Below, one piece after another: positions 17,417 to 26,217 of a stretch of 64,000 nucleotides of DNA. Position numbers and translations under genes: made by a program. The notes under the pieces are model-generated. The model did not search any database and was not told where the DNA came from. It saw only the letters and a list, made by a program, of their open reading frames with translations. The DNA comes from CAVUNY01 sp963768585 (GTDB lineage: Bacteria > Chloroflexota > Anaerolineae > Anaerolineales > Anaerolineaceae), in the NCBI GenBank assembly GCA_963768585.1, contig CAVYIF010000013.1, positions 434,001 to 498,000 of the forward strand, written 5' to 3'. How positions within the stretch are numbered: position 1 is the first letter of the stretch; each line of letters opens with the position of its first letter.

Positions 17417-18250
17417 ATGGACACCAACTATCTAACCAATCTATTCAACATCTCGGGAAAAGTGGCCGTAGTTACCGGCGGTGGCGGTGTTTTATGCAGC
17501 GCGATCAGCAAGTCACTGGCAAAGTGCGGTGCAAAAGTAGCTGTGCTGGATATATTTTTAGAAGCTGCCCAGAAGGTCGCAGATGAGATTAAAGCAGATG
17601 GTGGTGAGGCGATAGCGGTTAAATGCGATGTTTTGGATAAAACGAGCATAGAAAATGCAGCCAGTGCGGTTCTTGATACATACAAACGGGTGGACATTCT
17701 AATTAATGGTGCCGGAGGCAATAAGAAGCAAGCCACAACCAATGCCGATAGTTCGTTTTTTGACCTGCCTGCGGATGCAGTCCAATGGGTTTTTAATCTG
17801 AACTTTATCGGCACTTTGCTTCCCAGCCAGGTCTTCGGCAAATTAATGGCAGCCCAAAAAGATGGAAATATCATAAATATCTCTTCGATGAATTCTTTTC
17901 GGCCATTGACCCGTGTACCAGCCTATTCTGCCGCAAAAGCTGCCATTAGCAACTTCACTCAATGGTTAGCCGTCCACATCAATCAAGAATATTCCCCGAA
18001 TATTCGTGTGAACGCCCTGGCGCCCGGCTTTTTCTTAACTGAACAGAACCGCTTTTTAATGACCGATGAGCACACAGGCGACCTCACCCCAAGAGGAAAA
18101 GCAGTGATTGGTCACACCCCCATGAATCGATTTGGGGATCCAACCGATCTGGCTGGCACGGTGATCTGGCTGCTTTCGCCGGCTTCCAGCTTTGTAACCG
18201 GAATTGTTGTACCGATTGACGGCGGTTTCTCCGCTTTTAGCGGTGTATAA
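17417..18250 (+). CDS. short-chain dehydrogenase, D-mannonate oxidoreductase-like
   Basis: A 277-residue SDR with the nucleotide-binding loop VVTGGGGVLC, the NGAGG strand, the catalytic Ser in NIINISSMNS and YSAAK. The C-terminal segment with FFLTEQNR, LTPRGKAVIGHTPMNRFG and VVPIDGGFSAFSGV matches, from memory, the SDR subgroup annotated as D-mannonate/fructuronate oxidoreductase in hexuronate catabolism. An AAGGAG site lies before the ATG. The LarA gene starts 13 bases after its stop, so the two are co-translated. Exact sugar acid is inference. Confidence 0.85.
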   Translation: MDTNYLTNLFNISGKVAVVTGGGGVLCSAISKSLAKCGAKVAVLDIFLEAAQKVADEIKADGGEAIAVKCDVLDKTSIENAASAVLDTYKRVDILINGAGGNKKQATTNADSSFFDLPADAVQWVFNLNFIGTLLPSQVFGKLMAAQKDGNIINISSMNSFRPLTRVPAYSAAKAAISNFTQWLAVHINQEYSPNIRVNALAPGFFLTEQNRFLMTDEHTGDLTPRGKAVIGHTPMNRFGDPTDLAGTVIWLLSPASSFVTGIVVPIDGGFSAFSGV

Positions 18251-18263
18251 AGGAGTGCATCTA

Positions 18264-19541
18264 ATGGCTATGGTAACAGATACTGCTCAGAAATTTTTCG
18301 GAACAGGCTTCACCGACCGGTATCTTACTGAAGGCGAAGTCCGCTCGGTAACAGACGCTTTTTTTCAAGCATTTGATCTCACCGGTCAGCGCGTGCTTGT
18401 GATCATCCCGGATGGCACTCGTACAATGCCATTGCCGCTTTTCTTCTCTATATTCTTCGAGGCTCTCCACGGTCGTGTCGCAAAGCTGGATTACCTGATT
18501 GCATTAGGCACTCACGCTCCTATGAGTGAAGAATCATTAAACGAACATCTTGAGATCACCGCCGATGACCGCCGCACCAAATATGCAGACATTGGTATCT
18601 ATAATCATCGCTGGGATTTACCCGAAACCTTTGTTACAGTAGGAACCATCAGCATAGAAGAGACCCGTTCGCTTAGCAACGATATGCTTTCAATGGAACT
18701 GCCTGTGCGAGTTAACAAAATGGTTCTCGATTATGATTTAGCCATTGTTTGTGGTCCTGTTTTTCCGCATGAGGTTGTGGGTTTTTCGGGAGGCAATAAA
18801 TATTTCTTCCCCGGTATTAGCGGGCCTGAGGTAATCAACTTCACCCATTGGTTGGGCGCCTTAATCTCAAATTTCAAGATTATCGGCACCAAATCGACCC
18901 CGGTGCGTGCAGTCGTCAACAAAGCCGCGTCTTATATCAAAACTCCGAAGTTGTTCGTATGCCCGGTGGTCAAGAGCGAAGGTATTTGCGGTGTCTTCGC
19001 TGGTGAACCTGATGCCACCTGGTCGGCAGCTGCAGACTTGTCATCTCAGGTGCATGTCAAATATGTCGACCGTCCATATAAGCAGGTGCTTTCTGTGATG
19101 CCTCATCTTTATGATGATATCTGGACTGGCGCTAAAGGCATGTACAAAATGGAACCAGTCATTGCTGACGGCGGCGAGGTCATCATTTACGCCCCTCACA
19201 TTACTGAAATCTCTTACACTCATGGAAAAGTTCTCGATGAAATTGGCTATCATGTCCGTGATTATTTTGTGAAACAATGGGATAAATATAAAGATTTCCC
19301 ATGGGGTGTCATTGCTCATTCAACGCATTTAAAGGGTATGGGCACATACGAGAATGGGATCGAAGCACCTCGTATCCAGGTTACCCTGGCGACGGGTATA
19401 TCCCCAGAGCGCTGTGCGAAAGTAAATCTTGGTTACCGCGATCCGGCTTCCATTCATCCTGAAGAATGGGCCGGGCGCGAAGATGAAGGAATTTTGCTGG
19501 TTCCCCATGCCGGCGAGACTTTATACCGATTAAAAAAGTAA
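18264..19541 (+). CDS. LarA-like nickel-dependent 2-hydroxyacid racemase/epimerase
   Basis: A 425-residue member of the lactate racemase (LarA, formerly DUF2088) family, whose nickel-pincer cofactor abstracts hydride from a 2-hydroxyacid. The residues expected to matter are visible: Arg in PDGTRTMP, His in GTHAPMSEE, His in FPHEVVGFSGGNK, the pincer-bearing Lys in the same motif, and His in NFTHW. The start at 18264 has AAGGAG; the frame is open 20 codons further into the SDR gene. No larB, larC or larE is in the window, so the cofactor would be made elsewhere. Given its neighbours, a sugar-acid C2 epimerase is more likely than lactate racemase. Confidence 0.85.
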   Translation: MAMVTDTAQKFFGTGFTDRYLTEGEVRSVTDAFFQAFDLTGQRVLVIIPDGTRTMPLPLFFSIFFEALHGRVAKLDYLIALGTHAPMSEESLNEHLEITADDRRTKYADIGIYNHRWDLPETFVTVGTISIEETRSLSNDMLSMELPVRVNKMVLDYDLAIVCGPVFPHEVVGFSGGNKYFFPGISGPEVINFTHWLGALISNFKIIGTKSTPVRAVVNKAASYIKTPKLFVCPVVKSEGICGVFAGEPDATWSAAADLSSQVHVKYVDRPYKQVLSVMPHLYDDIWTGAKGMYKMEPVIADGGEVIIYAPHITEISYTHGKVLDEIGYHVRDYFVKQWDKYKDFPWGVIAHSTHLKGMGTYENGIEAPRIQVTLATGISPERCAKVNLGYRDPASIHPEEWAGREDEGILLVPHAGETLYRLKK

Positions 19542-19603
19542 CTATGCACCGATTTCGACTATAATATCTTCAATTTGCAACACACATTTTCAAGGAGTTA
19601 AAG

Positions 19604-20551
19604 ATGATCGTAACGACCAAGAACTTATTCGAAGCAGCTTATGGCAAATACGCTATCGGCGCATATAACATAAACAATCTTGAGCAAACCATGGGTCTTT
19701 TCCGCGGATGCCTGGATAGTCAAGCACCGTTCATTATTCAAATCAGCAAAGGCGCGCGTTCATACACTCATAAAAACATGTTGGAAGGATTAATCCGCAG
19801 CGCTGAAGAGGTCTTTCCAGATGCGATTTTCGCCGTTCACCTGGACCATGGTGATGAGGAAGCCTGTTATGATTGCATTAAGAGCGGTTTTTACAGCTCA
19901 GTGATGATCGACGCCAGTGGTTTGCCCTTTGACCAGAATATTGAGACTACGCACCGCGTCGTCGAGGCTGCCCACGCCCGTGGGATCGTCGTGGAAGCTG
20001 AACTAGGCATGCTTGGTGGTGTTGAAGAGCACGTAGCCGTCAGCGAAGCCAACGCAATGCTTACAGATCCATCTCAGGCCAAAGAATTTGTTGATCGCAG
20101 CGGGTGCGATTCACTGGCCGTCGCTATCGGAACCAGCCATGGGGCATACAAATTCTCAGGCAGCCAGGCTTTACGGCTTGATGTCCTTGCTGAAATACAG
20201 AAACGCTTGCCAGGCTTCCCACTGGTGATGCACGGTTCCAGTTCTGTTCCCCAGGATGAGGTTGCACGTATCAACGCAGCAGGTGGACAATTAAAAGGTG
20301 CGATGGGTGTTGATCCCACCCAATTTAAGCATGCTGCCCTTTTAGGGGTGACCAAGGTTAATATTGACACCGATGGCCGCCTGGTTTGGACTCGCGTTCA
20401 CCGCGAATACTTTTCCGACCATCCGGAAAATTTCGATCTCCGCCCAATCGGCAAAATTTTCATGGGTGAATACGCGAAATTTATTGCCGAAAAGAATAAT
20501 TATCTTGGCAGTGCTGGACACCTGGCTGAGGTTCGCAAGGTTGTAAGCTGA
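19604..20551 (+). CDS. class II (zinc) ketose-bisphosphate aldolase family protein
   Basis: A 315-residue class II aldolase of the fructose-bisphosphate/tagatose-bisphosphate type. Zinc-site motifs are FAVHLDHGD, EAELGMLGG and LVMHGSSSVP, and NIDTDGR binds phosphate. GAYNINN at the N-terminus is typical. Length fits the longer class II enzymes. It could serve glycolysis, but location after the SDR and LarA genes and before a strong terminator suggests it splits the phosphorylated product of that route. A TATAAT at 19560-19565 may give it its own promoter. Confidence 0.9.
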   Translation: MIVTTKNLFEAAYGKYAIGAYNINNLEQTMGLFRGCLDSQAPFIIQISKGARSYTHKNMLEGLIRSAEEVFPDAIFAVHLDHGDEEACYDCIKSGFYSSVMIDASGLPFDQNIETTHRVVEAAHARGIVVEAELGMLGGVEEHVAVSEANAMLTDPSQAKEFVDRSGCDSLAVAIGTSHGAYKFSGSQALRLDVLAEIQKRLPGFPLVMHGSSSVPQDEVARINAAGGQLKGAMGVDPTQFKHAALLGVTKVNIDTDGRLVWTRVHREYFSDHPENFDLRPIGKIFMGEYAKFIAEKNNYLGSAGHLAEVRKVVS

Positions 20552-20563
20552 TTAATCAACAGT

Positions 20564-20598
20564 TAAAAAAGCGTGGCTTCAAAGCCACGCTTTTTTTT
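20564..20598. terminator. bidirectional terminator between aldolase and CBS genes
   Basis: A-rich arm, stem GCGTGGCTT with its complement around a CAA loop, then eight T. With A and T runs on both sides it serves the plus-strand aldolase and the converging minus-strand CBS gene ending at 20597. Confidence 0.9.
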
Positions 20599-21046
20599 AT
20601 ACAAGACCCACATGGGGTTTGGAAGACACAAACCTTTCCAACTCCTGAATTTCGAAACTCCTATCCGCGATTAACCATTTAATGACATCACGAATAGAAA
20701 TGACTCCCGTCAGTTTCCCTTCTTCCATAACAGGGATGTGCCGAATACGTTTATCGGTCATTAACGCCATACAATCTTCCATTGTCTGGTCGGGATGAAC
20801 AAAAAATACAGGTGTACTCATCACATTTTGCACCGGTAAGTTAAGATTAAATCCATCAATGGTCAGGGTCTTTCTGGCAAAATCCCGTTCCGAGAAAATT
20901 CCAGAGATGGTTTTGCCATTCATCACGACAACTGCGCCAATCCCCTTTTCTGCCATTAATTTCAGGGCACTCTCAATGGAATCATCGAGAGAGACTGCAT
21001 AAACATTTTGGCCTTTAGAATTAAGAATATCCTGTACATTTGCCAT
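20597..21046 (-). CDS. paired-CBS-domain protein (copy 1)
   Basis: A 149-residue protein made almost only of two CBS domains (a Bateman module), which bind adenine nucleotides or related ligands. Repeated cores are IGAVVVMNGKTISGIFSERDFAR and IRHIPVMEEGKLTGVISIRDVIK. An upstream ATG at 21079 overlaps the neighbour; I chose 21046 because GGGAG stands 6 bases before it. Its sequence parallels the next gene closely (ESALKLMAEKGIGA against KDALRLMAEKKIGA), so the two are a tandem duplication, 14 bases apart. Confidence 0.88.
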   Translation of the reverse strand: MANVQDILNSKGQNVYAVSLDDSIESALKLMAEKGIGAVVVMNGKTISGIFSERDFARKTLTIDGFNLNLPVQNVMSTPVFFVHPDQTMEDCMALMTDKRIRHIPVMEEGKLTGVISIRDVIKWLIADRSFEIQELERFVSSKPHVGLV

Positions 21047-21060
21047 TGCGCTCTCCCACG

Positions 21061-21498
21061 TTAAATCATGTGGACCCAAAGGTAATCTTCCAGATCTTTG
21101 ATCCGGTTGTCCATTTCTGAAAGCGTCGTCTTTACGACATCACCAATCGAAATCATTCCAACCAGAATCCCTTCATCCATTACTGGCAAATGGCGAATAT
21201 TTCTCTGGGTCATAATTGCCATACATTCATCAACCGATTCTTCGGGAATGCAGTATAAAACACGACGGGTCATTAACTGGTCAACCGTCATCTCGACAGA
21301 AAAATCATGAAAAGATATTGCTTTTCTGGCATAATCTCGTTCCGAAAACACACCGACTACATAACCAACGTCGGTAACAACCAGCGCACCGATCTTTTTT
21401 TCTGCCATCAGCCGTAACGCATCTTTAATTGAGGCCTGACAGGAAATTGTCCAGATTGCGTTGCCTTTTTGGGCTAATAAATCGCGGACCAAGGTCAT
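21061..21498 (-). CDS. paired-CBS-domain protein (copy 2)
   Basis: A 145-residue Bateman-module protein, the upstream partner of copy 1. The motifs GVFSERDYARKAIS and NIRHLPVMDEG mark the two CBS domains. Start 21498 has GGAGG at good spacing; a further ATG at 21510 does not. Ligand and partner are unknown. The pair may form a heterodimeric sensor module, as stand-alone CBS proteins usually dimerise. Confidence 0.88.
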   Translation of the reverse strand: MTLVRDLLAQKGNAIWTISCQASIKDALRLMAEKKIGALVVTDVGYVVGVFSERDYARKAISFHDFSVEMTVDQLMTRRVLYCIPEESVDECMAIMTQRNIRHLPVMDEGILVGMISIGDVVKTTLSEMDNRIKDLEDYLWVHMI

Positions 21499-21650
21499 CT
21501 TTCCCTCCACCAGCTAAAGGTAATCTATTTAAGTTTACACTCCTCTGTGGTTAAAGGGAAGCAAAAATGGCCTTATATTGTCTAATTCTTCCTATTCTTT
21601 TATGAACTACCTTCATGATGGGCCGGCTTTGGTTATAAACCAATTATCTG

Positions 21651-21866
21651 CTAGCCCATCGGAATCGCGCTGAACAACCTGAACCAATCCGTATTAAACA
21701 AAACAGAAAATACCAGGATTAAGAAGATGATCACCAATATAAACCCACATCCGCACCCTCCACATCCCCCGCGGCCAAATCCCACATTGCGCTGCAGCCA
21801 ATTAAATAATACATCTAATAAGAACAATCGAAACAAACCGCCTAAACAACCGGACCTGCGATCCAT
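21651..21866 (-). CDS. small Gly/Cys-rich membrane protein
   Basis: About 71 residues, with GGAGG 7 bases before the ATG at 21866. It has an amphipathic N-terminal region, a short segment GRGGCGGCGCGF with three closely spaced Cys, and one membrane helix (about residues 40-58). I recognise no family. The clear ribosome site supports expression; the Cys cluster could hold a metal or anchor, but nothing more can be said. Confidence 0.5.
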   Translation of the reverse strand: MDRRSGCLGGLFRLFLLDVLFNWLQRNVGFGRGGCGGCGCGFILVIIFLILVFSVLFNTDWFRLFSAIPMG

Positions 21867-21977
21867 CGTAAACCCTCCAAATATATCCAATCGAAAATAA
21901 CTTCGAGGCTAATTGCCAGGAAAATTCAGTATTTTACATACAGTTTACGTAAAAGTGTGCTGAAGGTTTCGATTGAT

Positions 21978-22982
21978 CTACAGGCCAGCCTTGTTTTGAT
22001 CAGATCCTATTTTCACCGTCATAATTACATCCGAGAATATCCGGTCCAATATTTCTCGAAATTGATTGGGGTCGGTGCACGTTAATAAGCTTCTTAATAA
22101 CTCCCGCTCAACCTGGTAAGGACGTAAATATCTTTTTGCGAATTTTCGAAAGGAAATAATCCCTTTCGGCCCCGAAAATTTTAGCATTGACTCCAATTGA
22201 TCGAGCATCGACTGGTAAACCAGTTCCGGTCTGACATTGTCTCGCTCCAAACCGCTAAAAATCCACGGGTTTTCAATTGCTCCGCGACCGATCATCACCC
22301 CATCGCATCTGGTGTGAAATAACATGCGTTGAATATCCATAGTGTTGGTAACATCACCATTTCCCAGGACAGGAATATGCAGAATTTGTTTAATTTCTGC
22401 AATCGCATCCCAATCAGCCACACCGGTATAATTTTGCATGCGCGTACGCCCATGTACTGCAAGCAATGACGCCCCGTTATCTTCAATAATTTTGGCGATA
22501 TCAAGATAGTTGCGGCTTTTGTCATCCCATCCCAGGCGGATTTTTGCCGTTACTGGTACCTTAAGGTTGGCAACCAGTTTGTGTACAATTTCAGCAACCT
22601 TTTCCGGTTCACGCAGCAAACCGGCTCCTGCACCACGATGTGATACGGTTTTTGCAGGGCAGCCCATATTTATATCGATAACATCCGGCTGCAGCAGCTC
22701 CAATACCTGGCAGGCCTCCACCATACGGTCCGCATTGTCGTCATAAATTTGCAGAACAACCGGTCGCTCTTCTTCTAAAAATTTCACTTGCTTGGGTATT
22801 CTCGGATGCCCATTTAAAACATCAATGGCATTAATGAATTCACTATAACTCATGGCCGATCCGAGACGTCGCGTCATAACCCTGAAAGGCAAATCCGTCA
22901 CGCCATCCATCGGAGCCAATATTAGCCTCCCCATAATGGGAACATTCCCAACCCAAAATGCAGGCGCAGATTTTTCAGGCAT
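21978..22982 (-). CDS. dus: tRNA-dihydrouridine synthase
   Basis: A 334-residue flavoprotein that reduces uridines in tRNA D-loops. LAPMDGVTDLPFR starts the FMN barrel, the catalytic Cys is in NMGCPAKTVSHRGAGAGLL, and VHGRTRMQNYTG and IPVLGNGDV follow. AGGAG with 7-base spacing supports the start at 22982, which overlaps the preceding gene by 61 bases; a shorter start at 22934 has a poorer site. DusB-type is most likely for a bacterium outside Proteobacteria. Confidence 0.94.
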   Translation of the reverse strand: MPEKSAPAFWVGNVPIMGRLILAPMDGVTDLPFRVMTRRLGSAMSYSEFINAIDVLNGHPRIPKQVKFLEEERPVVLQIYDDNADRMVEACQVLELLQPDVIDINMGCPAKTVSHRGAGAGLLREPEKVAEIVHKLVANLKVPVTAKIRLGWDDKSRNYLDIAKIIEDNGASLLAVHGRTRMQNYTGVADWDAIAEIKQILHIPVLGNGDVTNTMDIQRMLFHTRCDGVMIGRGAIENPWIFSGLERDNVRPELVYQSMLDQLESMLKFSGPKGIISFRKFAKRYLRPYQVERELLRSLLTCTDPNQFREILDRIFSDVIMTVKIGSDQNKAGL

Positions 22983-23332
22983 TGCTTTTCTCCTGTCGAT
23001 ATAAATCCAGAACTCTCGATCGCATGCCTTAAATGAGGGATCACGATGCTGCCCCCCACCACCAAAGCCACGTTGAACGCGTCGTATAATTCTTCGTCAT
23101 GCCAGCCGGCTTCTACGCATTGGATAACATGGTAATCAATACACTCATTACAACGAAGCACCATGGATGCAACCAGACCTAACAATTCTTTTGTCTTACT
23201 ATCCAGTGATTCATCCTTATATGCATTCGCATCCAGATTGAAAAAACGCTTGATTCCGAGATGATCGATCTGGGAAATTCTATCATTCATCCGCAACCGG
23301 TAATTTTGAAATTCATCGAGTTGACCAGACAT
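22922..23332 (-). CDS. AhpD-like carboxymuconolactone decarboxylase family protein
   Basis: A 136-residue helical protein with the redox motif CNECIDYHV (CxxCxxxH) of AhpD-like members, which act as thiol-disulphide or peroxide-related reductants, generally as trimers. AGGAG precedes the ATG. The gene overlaps dus, so the two are probably co-transcribed. Substrate unknown. Confidence 0.85.
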   Translation of the reverse strand: MSGQLDEFQNYRLRMNDRISQIDHLGIKRFFNLDANAYKDESLDSKTKELLGLVASMVLRCNECIDYHVIQCVEAGWHDEELYDAFNVALVVGGSIVIPHLRHAIESSGFISTGEKQCLKNLRLHFGLGMFPLWGG

Positions 23333-23683
23333 TCTTTCTCCTCTTCAATCTATTGAAAACGTTTTTAATCATACCGCATGTCCGCATCAGTTTTCACAAG
23401 GATTAAAGATTTTTAATCAATAATAGCCCTTTCGGTAATCAAGTCGTAATTATTCTTTAGACTATAATCAATCAAGATATCGCCGTAAAAATCCAACGCT
23501 CGAAAGATTAGTCATGGACCGTGAATACTATCACGCTGAATTCTTAATCCCACGATTACGCTGAGTTTGACCCGCTTAAAAACTCTGTGCGCTGGATGGA
23601 ACGATTGAACTCCAACGCTAGATGCCATTTAAACCTGACTGATGTAAAAAATAATACCATCCAATGTACTACATGGAGGCCGC
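23333..23683. other. 351-bp divergent intergenic region
   Basis: No convincing gene is seen (the longest small frame, about 16 codons at 23515, lacks support). It separates the AhpD-like gene (minus) from the MFS gene (plus). The palindrome AAAACGTTTT at 23356-23365 has the central CG typical of LacI-family operators and lies just downstream of a TATGAT (minus, 23373-23368), 24 bases before the AhpD-like ATG. GGAGG precedes the MFS start. Confidence 0.5.
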
Positions 23684-25030
23684 ATGCAAAGTAAATCGCA
23701 AAAGAAATCCGGCAGAACGCTTTTTGCCCTGGGACTGGGTTATCTGGTCGATCAGGGAGAAGGACAATCGATGGGCGTGCTCTCACCCATCATCCAAACT
23801 ATCTGGGGAATCAGCTTCAGCCAGATCGGCCTGATGGAGACCTTGCGAAACATCACCCAAACAATCAGCGCGCCTTTTTGGGGGTATATGGCAGATCGTT
23901 TCTCGCGAAAAAACGTGATGATCTTTGGCACAGGGATTTGGGGGATCTGGACATTATTGGTCGGTCTGATGCCAGATTTCTCGAGCATGTTGATCATACG
24001 GGCTATCTCAGGTCTTGGCCTGGGATGCTTGATGCCGGCGACGTTCTCCCTCATTGGCGATCATTTTCCTCAATCCCAACGCGGGAGAGCGTTGGGCACG
24101 ATCGGTCTGGTGGGCCTTTTAGGCACCGTGATTGGTGTTTTTCTGTTGGGCTTTATTGCAACCAGAGATTTTTGGCGATGGGGTTTTATTGGTCTGGGTG
24201 TAGCCAGTATGCTCACCGGGGTTTTTATCTGGTTGTTGGTTGAGGAACTGCCCAGAGGTTCAGCCGAACCCGAATTAACCGGGTTGATGACCCACGAAAA
24301 TGAAAAAAAATTCCAGATCAGCGTGAAAGATATGGTCAATACTTTGCGCATCCCTACTATTTGGGCGGCAATATTACAGGGTGTTACCGGGAACATGCCG
24401 TGGGTCGTCATGGGGATTTATTTTATTAACTGGATGGTGCGTGAACTGGGGTATTCAAACGAAATTACCTTCAGCAACCAGACCGGCTCTGCGCCACTTG
24501 TGTTTGCCATTGTAGTAATTGGAGCCGCGATCTCTAATTTACTGGGTGGCATCATCGGTGATTATGCTGAAAAAGTAAATCCAAAATACGGCAGGACGAT
24601 CATCGGACAATTTTCAGTGTTTTCCGGGGTACCTTTGATGTATATCCTTCTCGCTTACGGAAAAGAGATGACCTTCTGGCAGATGTTTGGATTGGCATCC
24701 TTTACCGCTTTGATGATAGGCTGGCCGGGACGTGGCGCAAAGGAACCAATGATGCAAGCCGTCGTACCACCTGAGATGCGGTCCAGTGCCTACTCGGTAG
24801 TTAATCTTATCGAAGGTTTTTTGTCTTCCTTCGCAGGATTGATCGCCGGTTCACTGGCAGACACAATTGGATTGACCAATGCCTTAATCTGGACAATCCC
24901 CTTCCCCTGGATCATCTGCGGTCTTGCTTTCAGCATGTTTTATTTCACCTACCCAGCAGATGCCCTGCGTGTGCGCGGTCTTATGGCCAAGCGACGAGAG
25001 GAATTATTACATGATGCTGCCCTAAACTGA
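23684..25030 (+). CDS. major facilitator superfamily transporter
   Basis: A 448-residue protein with about twelve membrane helices. The MFS loop 2-3 signature is visible as GYMADRFSRKNVM, with RAISGLGLGCLMPATFSLIGDHFP in helix 4 and its repeat ADTIGLTNALIW late in the protein. An N-terminal GYLVDQGEGQSM suggests the spinster/organic anion branch more than sugar porters. It precedes the LacI regulator and ribulokinase but is separated by a promoter at 25042, so co-regulation is possible and co-transcription partial at best. Substrate unknown. Confidence 0.88.
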   Translation: MQSKSQKKSGRTLFALGLGYLVDQGEGQSMGVLSPIIQTIWGISFSQIGLMETLRNITQTISAPFWGYMADRFSRKNVMIFGTGIWGIWTLLVGLMPDFSSMLIIRAISGLGLGCLMPATFSLIGDHFPQSQRGRALGTIGLVGLLGTVIGVFLLGFIATRDFWRWGFIGLGVASMLTGVFIWLLVEELPRGSAEPELTGLMTHENEKKFQISVKDMVNTLRIPTIWAAILQGVTGNMPWVVMGIYFINWMVRELGYSNEITFSNQTGSAPLVFAIVVIGAAISNLLGGIIGDYAEKVNPKYGRTIIGQFSVFSGVPLMYILLAYGKEMTFWQMFGLASFTALMIGWPGRGAKEPMMQAVVPPEMRSSAYSVVNLIEGFLSSFAGLIAGSLADTIGLTNALIWTIPFPWIICGLAFSMFYFTYPADALRVRGLMAKRREELLHDAALN

Positions 25031-25041
25031 TAGATTTCTGA

Positions 25042-25087
25042 TTGACTTCAAGTAACCTATATGCTATATTGTTATCGTTCACGGTAA
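25042..25087 (+). promoter_or_regulatory. promoter and LacI-type operator of the regulator-araB unit
   Basis: TTGACT (25042-25047), 17 bases, TATATT (25065-25070). The near-palindrome TTATCGTTCACGGTAA (25072-25087) follows at once and would cover the transcription start. Central CG-type symmetry fits a LacI-family site, so the regulator encoded at 25100 probably represses itself and the genes downstream. Confidence 0.7.
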
Positions 25088-25099
25088 ATAAGAAGGTCA

Positions 25100-26149
25100 A
25101 TGTCAAAAAAAGCTACCTTAAAAGAAGTGGCCCTGGCAGCCGGTGTATCCGCCCAGACAGTGTCTCGGGTAGTAAACAAGCGTCCCGATGTCGCTGAAGA
25201 TACGCGTCTACACATACAGCAGATTATTGAGGAGATGGGCTACCAACCCAACACCCATGCCCGCTCATTAATCACCCGCCATTCATACACATTGGGGGTT
25301 GTCGCCACCGGCCTTGAGTTTTTTGGCCCATCGACGGTTTTGGTGGGATTGCAGCAAGAAGCTGAAAAACTGGGCTACTCTTTGAATTTAATTTTGACCC
25401 AGGAGCTTGAGAAAGAGGACTACCGCCATATTCTCAATAATTTCGGTGGGAGTCAGGTTGATGGAATTATATGGGCAGTTCCTCCGGTTGGCGATAGCCG
25501 TGAGCTTTACATTGCTCCATTACTGTCTGATACACCACCCATCATTTTTCTGAACCATCCCCAGGTCGGGCTCAGTGTCGTCGCTATCGACAACCACCAT
25601 GGAGCAGTGCTTGCCACACAGCATTTGATCGAGCAAAGATACCAACACATCGGGATCATTACTGGTCCATCCTCCTGGTGGGAAGCTTCCGAACGATATC
25701 GCGGATGGAAAGAAACGATCACCGCGGCTGGTTTAGCTTGCAAATCATCTTTCGTGGCCGAAGGAGATTGGACGGCTGCGGGTGGTGAAAAGGCCTTCCT
25801 CGAATTAGTTAAGCAAAATCACGAGTTGGATGCTATATTTGTTTCAAATGACCAGATGGCTTTGGGTGTATTAAAAACGGCTCACAGGCTTGGAAAAACT
25901 ATACCTGACAATTTGGGGATTGTTGGATTTGACGATTATCCGGAATCAGCATTTTTTATCCCTTCTCTCACAACCATCCGTCAACCATTAAAAGAAATGG
26001 GAGCCGCCGCGGTGAGAGAGGTTGTACAAATGATTGCAGTCCATCGAGAGAACCAGGAGGAATACGAGCCAAAAACCATCACGCTCCAACCTCGCCTGGT
26101 CATACGGGAGAGTTCAAGTAAGAGGCAGAATCCAGAAGTACATTTTTAA
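25100..26149 (+). CDS. LacI-family transcriptional regulator
   Basis: A 349-residue repressor. Residues 4-24 form the helix-turn-helix ATLKEVALAAGVSAQTVSRV, followed by the hinge region and a sugar-binding domain of the periplasmic-binding fold (LGVVATGLEFFG, FVSNDQMALGVL, GIVGFDDYPES). It would bind a sugar or sugar derivative and release its operator. The site at 25072-25087 and the ribulokinase gene 68 bases downstream suggest that a pentose or pentulose is the signal. Confidence 0.93.
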   Translation: MSKKATLKEVALAAGVSAQTVSRVVNKRPDVAEDTRLHIQQIIEEMGYQPNTHARSLITRHSYTLGVVATGLEFFGPSTVLVGLQQEAEKLGYSLNLILTQELEKEDYRHILNNFGGSQVDGIIWAVPPVGDSRELYIAPLLSDTPPIIFLNHPQVGLSVVAIDNHHGAVLATQHLIEQRYQHIGIITGPSSWWEASERYRGWKETITAAGLACKSSFVAEGDWTAAGGEKAFLELVKQNHELDAIFVSNDQMALGVLKTAHRLGKTIPDNLGIVGFDDYPESAFFIPSLTTIRQPLKEMGAAAVREVVQMIAVHRENQEEYEPKTITLQPRLVIRESSSKRQNPEVHF

Positions 26150-26217
26150 AACAAGTTGTATTGTACATTTTCAGTAGCGAATCCAAAATATACCATTGTT
26201 GGCATTGGAGGAATAAG

